This document shows, piece after piece, positions 1-7,533 of a stretch of 64,000 nt of DNA. The notes under the pieces are model-generated. The model saw only the letters and a list, made by a program, of their open reading frames with translations, was not told the origin of the DNA and did no database searches. The position numbers were made by a program, and so were the translations under genes. Every line of letters starts with the position of its first letter. Position 1 is the stretch's first letter. The DNA comes from Actinoplanes teichomyceticus ATCC 31121 (GTDB lineage Bacteria; Actinomycetota; Actinomycetes; Mycobacteriales; Micromonosporaceae): assembly GCF_003711105.1 (NCBI RefSeq), contig NZ_CP023865.1, positions 3,683,001-3,747,000 of the forward strand, in the 5' to 3' direction.

Positions 1-2
1 CG

Positions 3-719
3 TTCTTCTTCACCGCCGGGCACTACTGGGTCGCCTGGCTGTCGGTCGGTGCCCTGCTCACCCACATCGGTGTGCAGCTGCCCGCCATCCGGGCCGCCCT
101 GCCGCGGGGCGGGGACGACCCGCAACGGCGCCGCTTCCTGGCGACGGTGGCCGCCGCGGCCGGGGTGATCACGGTCGCCACCGCCGGGCAGACGGTCCGC
201 CCGCTCGCCGCCGTGTCGGTGCTGGCGCCGCGCCGGCCGGGCACCGGTCCGCAGGGCGTGCCGGTGAACCGCACCGCCGCGGCCGCCGGTGTCCGCGACG
301 CCGCCCTCCACCCGGGGTACCGCCTGACCGTCGCCGGGTTCGGCCGCACCGTCGAGCTCGGCCTCGCCGACCTGGCCGGGCTGCCGCAGCACACCACGGT
401 GCTGCCGATCGCCTGCGTGGAGGGCTGGAGCTGCACCGCCACCTGGACCGGGGTGCGGCTGGCCGACCTGGCCCGGCTGCTCGGCGTGGACCCGGCCGGC
501 TGCGTGGCCGTGGTGCGGTCCCTGCAGACCGCCGGCCGGTACCGGTCGTCGACGGTGGCCGGTCCGCACCTCGTCGACGGCCGCACGCTGGTGGCGCTGC
601 GGCTCGGCGGTGAGCCGCTCGCCCTCGACCACGGCTATCCGGCGCGGCTGATCGCACCGAACCGGCCCGGCGTGTTGCAGACCAAGTGGCTGTCCCGGAT
701 CAGCCTGCGGGCGGCGTGA
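3..719 (+). CDS. Molybdopterin-dependent oxidoreductase, C-terminal part (5' end outside window)
   Basis: The frame is open from the window edge, so the true start lies upstream. The visible part opens with a hydrophobic segment (HYWVAWLSVGALLTHIG), then RRRFLATVAAAAGVI, a second hydrophobic stretch with a Tat-like double arginine, then a domain resembling the sulfite oxidase/YedY molybdopterin fold (PF00174). In IACVEGWS the cysteine matches the Mo-coordinating cysteine of that family. The arrangement suggests a membrane anchor, perhaps cytochrome b561-like, feeding electrons to an extracytoplasmic Mo domain. The substrate cannot be read. Its stop overlaps the next start (ATGA at 719), so the two are probably co-translated. 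Confidence 0.8.
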   Translation, partial: FFFTAGHYWVAWLSVGALLTHIGVQLPAIRAALPRGGDDPQRRRFLATVAAAAGVITVATAGQTVRPLAAVSVLAPRRPGTGPQGVPVNRTAAAAGVRDAALHPGYRLTVAGFGRTVELGLADLAGLPQHTTVLPIACVEGWSCTATWTGVRLADLARLLGVDPAGCVAVVRSLQTAGRYRSSTVAGPHLVDGRTLVALRLGGEPLALDHGYPARLIAPNRPGVLQTKWLSRISLRAA

Positions 720-1138
720 TGCGCCGCGTGCTGGTCGCCTCGGGCCTGCTGATCATGGCGTACGCCCTGGTGGGCGCGGTCGCCGACGGACAGGTCGACC
801 TGCTCGGCGTGCTGGTGTTCGGCGTCGCGGTGCTGCTGCTGCACGACGCGGTGTTCGTGCCGCTGCTGCTGGCCGGCGGGGCGCTGATCCGCCGGCTGGT
901 TCCGGTGCGCTGGCAGACCACGGCGCGGGCGGTCGCCGTGATCGACCTGGCCGTCGCGGTGGTCGGGCTGCCGCTGGTGGCGGGCTTCGGGCGGCGCGCC
1001 GACGATCCGTCGGTCCTGCCCCGGCCGTACGCCACGGGTCTGCTCTTGATCGTGGTGGCGACCGCGGTGACCGCGGTGCTGGGCCGTAAGGGAATCGAAA
1101 GGTGGCGGGGCGGGCGCCGACGGCGCCGGCCTCGGTAA
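719..1138 (+). CDS. Small four-helix membrane protein of unknown function
   Basis: 139 residues with about four hydrophobic segments and an arginine-rich cytoplasmic tail (RWRGGRRRRRPR). The ATG overlaps the stop of the molybdopterin oxidoreductase gene, and the two-component pair follows 9 bp later. This suggests one transcription unit in which the protein is a membrane partner of the oxidoreductase or of the sensor kinase. No family is recognised. Confidence 0.75.
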   Translation: MRRVLVASGLLIMAYALVGAVADGQVDLLGVLVFGVAVLLLHDAVFVPLLLAGGALIRRLVPVRWQTTARAVAVIDLAVAVVGLPLVAGFGRRADDPSVLPRPYATGLLLIVVATAVTAVLGRKGIERWRGGRRRRRPR

Positions 1139-1147
1139 CCTGCCGGG

Positions 1148-1843
1148 GTGACCCCTCAGGTGCTGGTCGTGGACGACGATCCGACCGTCAGCGACGTGGT
1201 GCGCCGCTATCTCGAACAGGACGGCTGCCGGGTGCGGCTGGCCGGGGACGGCCTCGCCGCGCTCGCCGCCGTCGACGCCGAACGCCCCGATCTGGTGGTG
1301 CTCGACCTGATGCTCGGTGGCGTCGACGGCCTCGAGGTGTGCCGCCGCCTGCAGCGTGACCAGCCGGGCCTGCCCGTGGTCATGCTGACCGCGCTGGGGG
1401 AGGAGAGCGACCGGGTGCTCGGTCTGGAGGTGGGCGCGGACGACTACGTGACCAAGCCGTTCAGCCCCCGCGAGCTCACCCTGCGGGTGCGGTCGGTGCT
1501 GCGCCGCGCCGGGCCGGCCGCCGCGCCGCGCCCGGCCCTGCTGCGCGACGGCGACCTGGTGGCCGACACCGGCCGGCGCACCGCCGAGCTGGCCGGCCGG
1601 CCCCTGGCGCTGACCGTGCGCGAGTTCGACCTGCTGGAGTTCCTGCTGCGCCACCCGGCGCGGGCCTGGTCGCGGGCCGAGCTGCTGGAGCGGGTGTGGG
1701 GCTGGCGGTTCGGCGACCAGTCCACCGTCACGGTCCACGTGCGCCGCCTGCGCGAGAAGATCGAGGTTGATCCGGCGGCGCCGGCCCGGCTGGTCACCGT
1801 CTGGGGCGTCGGCTACCGCTACGAATCGGCCGGCGATGCGTGA
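1148..1843 (+). CDS. OmpR/PhoB-family response regulator
   Basis: 231 residues from a GTG. The receiver domain (about 1-115) has acidic residues D9-D11, phosphoacceptor D53 in VVLDLML and lysine in VTKPFSPREL. The winged-helix DNA-binding domain (about 130-228) ends in the usual VWGVGYRYE. The stop lies inside the start of the following kinase gene (8-bp overlap), so the two form a cognate two-component pair. The stimulus is unknown. Confidence 0.93.
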   Translation: MTPQVLVVDDDPTVSDVVRRYLEQDGCRVRLAGDGLAALAAVDAERPDLVVLDLMLGGVDGLEVCRRLQRDQPGLPVVMLTALGEESDRVLGLEVGADDYVTKPFSPRELTLRVRSVLRRAGPAAAPRPALLRDGDLVADTGRRTAELAGRPLALTVREFDLLEFLLRHPARAWSRAELLERVWGWRFGDQSTVTVHVRRLREKIEVDPAAPARLVTVWGVGYRYESAGDA

Positions 1844-2843
1844 CCTGCTGCTGATCGGCCTCTACTCGCTGGCCGCGGGCGCGGCCGTCGCCCTGTGCGG
1901 GGCGCTCGTGCTGCGGCTGCTGCGCGGCCGGTCGATCGCCGTGCACGTCTGCGTGCTGCTGGCGATCACGGTGGCCGCGGTGGTCGCCGGGGTCGGCACG
2001 GTCGCCCAGGCGATGTTCCTGTCCGGGCACGACCTGCAGGTGGTACTGGTCACGGTGGGCGCGTCGGCGATGGTCAGCCTTGCGGTCGGGACGATCTTCG
2101 GGCGCCGGCTGGCCGCCGCGGCGGTGTGGGCCGCGCAGGCCCGGGAGCGGGAGCGGCGGATGGAGGCCGGGCGGCGGGACCTGGTGGCCTGGGTGTCGCA
2201 CGATCTGCGTACGCCGCTGGCCGGGCTGCGCGCGATGACCGAGGCCCTGCAGGACGGGGTGGTCGACGACCCGGCGACGGTCGCGGAGTACCACCGGCGG
2301 ATCCGGGCCGAGACCGACCGGATGACCGGGCTGGTCGACGACCTGTTCGAGCTGTCCCGCATCCACGCCGGCGCGCTGCGGCTGACCCCGGCCGACCTGG
2401 CGCTGGCCGACATCGTGTCGGACGCGGTCGCGGCGGTCACCCCGCTGGCGGCCGGCCGCGGCATCCGGGTGGAGGCGGCCGCCAGCGGGTGGCCGGTGGT
2501 GACCGGCGGCGCGGCCGAGCTCAACCGGATCGTCAGCAATCTGCTGACCAACTCGGTGCGGTACTCGCCGCCCAACGGGACGGTGCAGGTCGAGGCCGGC
2601 CGAGATGCCCGTGAGGTGTGGTTCGCCGTGTCGGACAGTTGCGGCGGCATCCCGGAGGACGATCTGCCGCGGCTGTTCGACGTCGCGTTCCGCGGCACCC
2701 GGGCCCGGACCCCGGACAGCGCCGGTGGCGGCCTGGGGCTGGCGATCGTGCGTGGCCTGGTGGAGGCGCACGGCGGGCGGGTGGTGGCCGGCAACATCAC
2801 CGGCGGCTGCCGGTTCGAGGTACGCCTGCCGGCCCCGGCCTGA
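1836..2843 (+). CDS. Membrane sensor histidine kinase
   Basis: 335 residues. Three hydrophobic helices (about 4-28, 34-60, 68-90) leave very little extracellular sensor loop, so the stimulus is probably sensed in the membrane. A short linker leads to the HisKA H-box WVSHDLRTPLAGL (His122), then an ATPase domain with NLLTNSVRYSPPNG (N box) and GGGLGLAIVRGLVEAHGG (G box). The ATG at 1836 is preferred over upstream in-frame codons because it starts the first membrane helix and overlaps the regulator gene by 8 bp. It is the partner of the preceding OmpR-type regulator. Confidence 0.93.
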   Translation: MRDLLLIGLYSLAAGAAVALCGALVLRLLRGRSIAVHVCVLLAITVAAVVAGVGTVAQAMFLSGHDLQVVLVTVGASAMVSLAVGTIFGRRLAAAAVWAAQARERERRMEAGRRDLVAWVSHDLRTPLAGLRAMTEALQDGVVDDPATVAEYHRRIRAETDRMTGLVDDLFELSRIHAGALRLTPADLALADIVSDAVAAVTPLAAGRGIRVEAAASGWPVVTGGAAELNRIVSNLLTNSVRYSPPNGTVQVEAGRDAREVWFAVSDSCGGIPEDDLPRLFDVAFRGTRARTPDSAGGGLGLAIVRGLVEAHGGRVVAGNITGGCRFEVRLPAPA

Positions 2844-2855
2844 GCAGGCCCCGCC

Positions 2856-3100
2856 GGGATCGGCGTCCGGCCGCTGGGATCGGTCTCCGGTCCGGCGTCC
2901 GCCGGCCGGGATCGGTCTCCGGTCCGGCGTCCGCCGGCTGGGATCGGTCTCCGGTCCGGTGGCCGCCGGCCGGGATCGGCGTCCCGCCTCGCGTCCGCCC
3001 GCCGGGATCGGCGTCCCGCCTCGCGTCCGCCCGCCGGGATCGGCGTCCCGCCTCGCGTCCGCCCGCCGGGATCGGCGTCCGGCTGCGGCGTCCGCCGCCG
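2856..3100. repeat. 32-bp tandem repeat array after the kinase gene
   Basis: The core GGGATCGG recurs at 2876, 2908, 2940, 2972, 3004, 3036 and 3068, exactly every 32 bp, with a partial copy at 2856. Copies drift between two variants (GTCTCCGGTC and GTCCCGCCTC). Thirty-two is not a multiple of three and the array lies between two well-defined genes, so it is non-coding. The rest of the 2844-3239 gap holds no gene, only the leader of the next gene. Confidence 0.9.
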
Positions 3101-3239
3101 GGGTCGGGCCGGGGAAATCCGGTCACCCGGGCGGTGGTCGCCCCTTTTCGTCCGGGTGCGGCGGCGGTCGGCTACCGTGCGGTGCGGAAATGCCGATTGT
3201 CTGTGGAGGACCACCGAGCGCACCGAGGGGTAACGGATT

Positions 3240-3926
3240 GTGACGACCGAGCATCCCGGGTTGAGCGAACTCGCTCGGCGACCGGCTGCCGACAGCGTCA
3301 GCGAGCCGTTCGGCGCACACGGCTTCGCCGACGTGAACAAGTTCCTGCTGGTCTACAAGTTCGGCCTGGCCGAGATCGGGACAAAGATCAACATCCTGGC
3401 GGAGGAGCTGGCGCACCGCGGCCGGGGCAACCCGATCGAGCACGTCAGCCCGCGCCTCAAGACACCGGCCAGCATCGCCGCCAAGGCGCGGCGGATCGGG
3501 TGCCCGCTGACCTTCGACGACCTGCGCGCGCGGATCCGGGACATCGCCGGCATCCGGATCGTCTGCGGTTTCGTCCCGGACGTCTACACGGTGGCGCGTA
3601 TGCTGACCGGCCAGCCGGACGTGCGCCTGGTGGTGACCAAGGACTACATCGCCGAGCCGAAACCCAACGGCTACCGCAGCCTGCACCTGATCGTGGAGAT
3701 CCCGGTCTTCCTGTCCGACCGGGTGGTCGCGGTGCCGGTGGAGGTGCAGCTGCGCACCGTGGCGATGGACTTCTGGGCCAGCCTGGAGCACAAGATCTAC
3801 TACAAGCACGACGCCCACGTGCCGGCCGGGCTGCGCGCCGAGCTGGCCGCGGCCGCCGAGGACGCGGCCCGTCTGGACCAGCGGATGCAGCGGCTGCACC
3901 AGGAGATCCACGGGCCGCGCGGCTGA
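3240..3926 (+). CDS. Stand-alone (p)ppGpp synthetase (small alarmone synthetase, RelA/SpoT synthetase domain)
   Basis: 228 residues from GTG behind GAGGGG. Family hallmarks: RIRDIAGIRIVC (about 103-114), KDYIAEPKPNGYRSLHL (about 140-156), and VEVQLRTVAMDFWASLEHK (about 171-189), the catalytic Glu/Gln region of YjbM/RelQ-type enzymes. No HD hydrolase, TGS or ACT domain, so it should only make (p)ppGpp from ATP and GDP/GTP. It stands alone between two repeat arrays, so it is probably controlled by its own transcription; the trigger is not visible. Confidence 0.92.
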   Translation: MTTEHPGLSELARRPAADSVSEPFGAHGFADVNKFLLVYKFGLAEIGTKINILAEELAHRGRGNPIEHVSPRLKTPASIAAKARRIGCPLTFDDLRARIRDIAGIRIVCGFVPDVYTVARMLTGQPDVRLVVTKDYIAEPKPNGYRSLHLIVEIPVFLSDRVVAVPVEVQLRTVAMDFWASLEHKIYYKHDAHVPAGLRAELAAAAEDAARLDQRMQRLHQEIHGPRG

Positions 3927-3980
3927 CGCCCGCGCGGGCCGCTGCCGGCGCGGCACGACAACGGCACACGCGGGACGAGC

Positions 3981-4215
3981 GCCACCGGCGGGTCGGGCGC
4001 CACCGGTGGGACGACGCCACTGGTGGGACGGGCGCCACTGGTGGGACCAGAGCCACCGGCGGGTCGCCGCCACCGGTGGGACCAGCGCGATCGGTGGGAT
4101 TAGTGCCACCGGTGGGACCAGCGTCACCGTGGGGCGAGCGCCACCGATGGGATTAGTGCCACCGGCGGAAAGGGCGTCACCGGCGCGACGAGTCACCGGC
4201 GGGACCAGCGCGACC
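3981..4215. repeat. Degenerate 18-bp tandem repeat array
   Basis: About 13 imperfect copies of GCCACCGGTGGGACCAGC with 17-18 bp spacing. Each unit has a CACCGGTG dyad core. A frame stays open through it and runs into the following lyase gene, but the encoded Trp/Gly/Thr-rich hexamers precede a classical signal peptide, so the array is taken as non-coding. The 3927-4482 gap otherwise holds only the lyase promoter region. Confidence 0.85.
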
Positions 4216-4395
4216 GCGGGACCGGCGGCGCCGCCGGGATGGGCCCGCCGCCCGGCCATCGGCGAATCGTCGCTGCACGGCGGGGCGGCCGAGCTGCGGA
4301 AAGCGCATTCCGGATGGGTGCGGTGCCCCGCCCGACCGTTGCATCCATCGGAGTTCATCTATAGCATCGGCCTCGCCCGAGGTCGTGCCCCGCTT

Positions 4396-4411
4396 GCTGA
4401 AAGCTTTCAGC
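4396..4411. promoter_or_regulatory. LacI-type operator palindrome upstream of rhamnogalacturonan lyase
   Basis: GCTGAAAGCTTTCAGC is a perfect 16-bp palindrome 72 bp before the lyase start. The GAAA...TTTC core resembles LacI-family operators that control extracellular glycosidase genes in actinomycetes. No LacI gene is in the window, so the repressor would act in trans. Confidence 0.6.
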
Positions 4412-4482
4412 GACCTCGGAACAACGCGGCGCATCCCCCGACACCGCCGCCCATCCCCGTCCTCCATCACGTTGGGATCCCC

Positions 4483-6300
4483 ATGCACAGAGGCAGACTG
4501 CTCACCGGCCTGACCGCGGCCGCCGCCTCGGTCCTGCTGGTCACCGGCGGAGTCCCCGCCGCCGGGGCGCAGGCGCCGGCCGCCACCGCCGGCACCACCG
4601 AGAACCTCGACCGCGGCCTGGTCAGCCTGCGCACCGCGGGCGGCAACTTCGTCTCCTGGCGGCTGCTCAGGTCCGACCCGGCCGGGGTGGCGTTCAACGT
4701 CTACCGTGGCTCCACCCGGATCAACTCCAGCCCGATCACCGCGGGCACCAACTTCACCGACAGCGGGGCGCCGGCCGGCGCCTCGTACACCGTCCGGCCG
4801 GTGATCGCCGGGGTGGAGACGTTCGCCGCCGCCCCGGCGACGCCCGCGCTGGCCGCCGCCTACCAGGACGTGCCGATCCAGGCGCCGCCGGGCGGGACCA
4901 CCCCGGACGGGGTGTCCTACACGTACTCCGCGAGCGACGCCTCGGTGGGCGACCTCGACGGCGACGGCGCCTACGAGATCGTCCTCAAGTGGGACCCGTC
5001 GAACGCCAAGGACAACTCCCAGGCCGGCTACACCGGCAACGTCTACATCGACGCGTACGAGCTCACCGGCACCCGGCTGTGGCGCCTGAACCTGGGCCGC
5101 AACATCCGGGCCGGCGCGCACTACACCCAGTTCCAGGTCTTCGACTACGACGGTGACAGCCGCGCCGAGGTGGTGATGAAGACCGCCGACGGCACCGTCG
5201 ACGGCACCGGCGCGGTCATCGGCAGCTCCACCGCCGACTACCGCAACTCCTCCGGTTACGTCCTGTCCGGCCCGGAGTACCTGACCGTCTTCAACGGCCA
5301 GACCGGTCGCGCCCTGGCCACCGCCGACTACGTCCCGGCGCGCGGCACCGTCTCGTCGTGGGGCGACAGCTACGGCAACCGGGTCGACCGGTTCCTGGCC
5401 GGCACCGCCTACGTGACCGGGTCGTACCCGAGCATCATCATGGCCCGCGGCTACTACACCCGCAGCGTCATCGTCGCCTGGGACTACCGCAACGGCACGC
5501 TCAGCCGCCGCTGGACGTTCGACAGCAACTCCTCCACCAACGGCTCCGCCTGGACCGGGCAGGGCAACCACCAGCTGTCGGTCGCCGACGTCGACAGCGA
5601 CGGCCGCGACGAGATCCTGTACGGGGCGATGGCCGTCGACGACAACGGCGCCGGCCTGTGGGTCAACGGCCAGGGCCACGGCGACGCGTACCACGTCGGT
5701 GACCTCATCCCCGGCCGTTCCGGCCTGGAGGTCTTCAAGGTCGACGAGAGCGCGACCAAGCTCGCCGCCTGGATGGCCGACGCCCGCACCGGCCAGATCA
5801 TCTGGTCGAACGCCTCGTGCGGCTGCGACAACGGCCGCGGCGTCTCCGACGACATCTACGCCGGCAGCCCGGGCGCCGAGTCCTGGTCGTCCGCGGTGTC
5901 CGGGCTCCGCAACACCGCCGGGCAGAACATCGGCCGCAAGCCGTCCAGCGCCAACTTCGTCATCTGGTGGGACGGCGACGCGCAGCGCGAGCTGCTCGAC
6001 GGCACGCACATCGACAAGTACGGCCTCAGCGCCGACACCCGGCTGCTGACCGCCAGCGGCGTGCACTCGACCAACGGCACCAAGGCCACCCCGTCCCTGC
6101 AGGCCGACATCCTCGGCGACTGGCGCGAGGAGGTCATCTGGCCGACCACGAACAACACCGCGCTGCGGATCTACTCCACCACCGACCCGACCGGCATCTC
6201 GCGCGTCTCGCTGATGCAGGACCGGATGTACCGCGAGGCCGTGGCCTGGCAGAACACCGCGTACAACCAGCCGCCGCACCCGAGCTTCGCGATCTCCTAG
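4483..6300 (+). CDS. Secreted rhamnogalacturonan lyase (PL11-like)
   Basis: 605 residues with a Sec signal peptide (about 1-30, ending GGVPAAGAQA). The mature part begins with ENLDRGLVSLRTAGGNFVSWRLL, the Fn3-like N-terminal region of PL11 rhamnogalacturonan endolyases, then an eight-bladed propeller with repeated acidic calcium-binding motifs (GDLDGDGAYE, DYDGDSRAE, ADVDSDGRDE) and the WDGDAQREL and ADILGDWREE motifs. It should cleave the rhamnose-galacturonate backbone of pectin by beta-elimination outside the cell. No carbohydrate-binding module follows. ATG 4483 is chosen because it begins the signal peptide; the upstream open frame is repeat DNA. Confidence 0.92.
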   Translation: MHRGRLLTGLTAAAASVLLVTGGVPAAGAQAPAATAGTTENLDRGLVSLRTAGGNFVSWRLLRSDPAGVAFNVYRGSTRINSSPITAGTNFTDSGAPAGASYTVRPVIAGVETFAAAPATPALAAAYQDVPIQAPPGGTTPDGVSYTYSASDASVGDLDGDGAYEIVLKWDPSNAKDNSQAGYTGNVYIDAYELTGTRLWRLNLGRNIRAGAHYTQFQVFDYDGDSRAEVVMKTADGTVDGTGAVIGSSTADYRNSSGYVLSGPEYLTVFNGQTGRALATADYVPARGTVSSWGDSYGNRVDRFLAGTAYVTGSYPSIIMARGYYTRSVIVAWDYRNGTLSRRWTFDSNSSTNGSAWTGQGNHQLSVADVDSDGRDEILYGAMAVDDNGAGLWVNGQGHGDAYHVGDLIPGRSGLEVFKVDESATKLAAWMADARTGQIIWSNASCGCDNGRGVSDDIYAGSPGAESWSSAVSGLRNTAGQNIGRKPSSANFVIWWDGDAQRELLDGTHIDKYGLSADTRLLTASGVHSTNGTKATPSLQADILGDWREEVIWPTTNNTALRIYSTTDPTGISRVSLMQDRMYREAVAWQNTAYNQPPHPSFAIS

Positions 6301-6325
6301 CGCGCCGCGGCTCCGGGCTGCCCCC

Positions 6326-6385
6326 GCCGGGCCGCCCCCCGCCGGGCCGCCCCCCGCCGGGCCGCCCCCCGCCGGGCCGCGCCTC
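6326..6385. repeat. 15-bp tandem repeat (four copies)
   Basis: GCCGGGCCGCCCCCC repeats exactly at 6326, 6341 and 6356, with a fourth partial copy at 6371, about 25 bp after the lyase stop. It is non-coding in context. Confidence 0.85.
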
Positions 6386-6487
6386 GCGGGTGCGCCGGGC
6401 GCGGCGGGGCGGGCGCCGCCGGTCCCGGACGCCCGGGCAGTGCCCCGGCCCTTGACGAGCCGGGGCGCCGTGGTGGCCAATGCAGGG

Positions 6488-7426
6488 ATGGACGTCGCCC
6501 GCCGGATGTGGACCCTCGTCGAGCCGCTGCACGCCGTCACCTATTTCGCTCCGCAGGCGCGCGCCGCGTTCGAGGCCGCCGGGCTGCGCGGCTTCTGGCG
6601 CGGCTACTTCGCCGGCCGGGCCGCGCCGCTCGGCGCGGTCGGGCCCGGCCCGGTGTGCGCCACCTTCTTCGGCTTCGCGCCGGCGATGGTGCGCCGGGCG
6701 CTGCCCGACGTGTGGAGCCGCGCGACGCCGGCCGCCGCGCTGGCCGCGCGGCTCGACGGCGCCCGCGCCGCGCTGACCGCGGCGCTGCCCGGGGTGCCCG
6801 CCGACCATCTGGCGCAGGCCGCCGCCGCGCTGCGCCGGGCGGCCGAGGCGGCCGGCGCCGACTTCGCCGGCCGGCCGCTGGCCGCCGCCAACGCCGGCCT
6901 GCCCTGGCCGGACGACCCGGTGGGTACGCTCTGGCACGCCGCGACCGTGCTGCGCGAGCACCGCGGCGACGGCCACGTGGCGGCGCTGCTGGTCGCCGGC
7001 CTCGACGGCGTGGAGTCGCTGGTCTGGCGGGCGTCGCTGGACAGCTCACGGGACGTGCTGCAACCACCGCGGGGCTGGACCGACGAGCAGTGGGAGGCGG
7101 CCGCCGAGCGGCTCACCGCGCGCGGCTGGCTGGCCGGCGGGGCCGCCACCGCACCGGCGCACGCCGCGCGTGACCGCGTCGAACGGCGCACCGACGAGCT
7201 GGCCGCCGCGCCTTGGCGGGCGCTCGGGCCGGACGCCACCGCACGCCTGGCCGGGCTGCTGGAACCGGTGGCCGCGGCGGCGGGCCGGGTGCTGCCGTTC
7301 CCCAATCCGATCGGCCTGCCGGCCCTCGGCGGTGCGGACCGGGCGCGGGCCGCCGCCGCGCGGGAGACGCCGCGTGCCGGCTCTCACCGTCCCGGGGACC
7401 GAGGAAACGGCGGTATTCACGCCTGA
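6488..7426 (+). CDS. SCO6745-family protein of unknown function
   Basis: 312 residues. MDVARRMWTLVEPLHAVTYFAP at the start and PRGWTDEQWEAAAERLTARGW near residue 200 match the actinobacterial SCO6745 family, which resembles a winged-helix/MarR-like fold with no assigned function. ATG 6488 is chosen because family members begin at the MDVARRMW segment; a longer frame opens at 6440. It stands alone between the lyase and a hybrid kinase gene. Confidence 0.8.
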   Translation: MDVARRMWTLVEPLHAVTYFAPQARAAFEAAGLRGFWRGYFAGRAAPLGAVGPGPVCATFFGFAPAMVRRALPDVWSRATPAAALAARLDGARAALTAALPGVPADHLAQAAAALRRAAEAAGADFAGRPLAAANAGLPWPDDPVGTLWHAATVLREHRGDGHVAALLVAGLDGVESLVWRASLDSSRDVLQPPRGWTDEQWEAAAERLTARGWLAGGAATAPAHAARDRVERRTDELAAAPWRALGPDATARLAGLLEPVAAAAGRVLPFPNPIGLPALGGADRARAAAARETPRAGSHRPGDRGNGGIHA

Positions 7427-7533
7427 GCGGTTCCCCGCCGGATGACAATGGGTGAGCCCACGCAGGTCCGGCCCGCCCGGCCGGTCGCCCCGCCGGGCGC
7501 CGGTCCGCGAGCCGGGGAGGACCTGCAGTACGG

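Noticed and set aside
2856..3100. CRISPR array
   Set aside because: Units are contiguous 32-bp tandem copies with no unique spacers and there are no cas genes.
4006..4482. N-terminal extension of the rhamnogalacturonan lyase
   Set aside because: The frame is open only because the repeat is 18 bp; a canonical signal peptide starts at 4483 and must be N-terminal.
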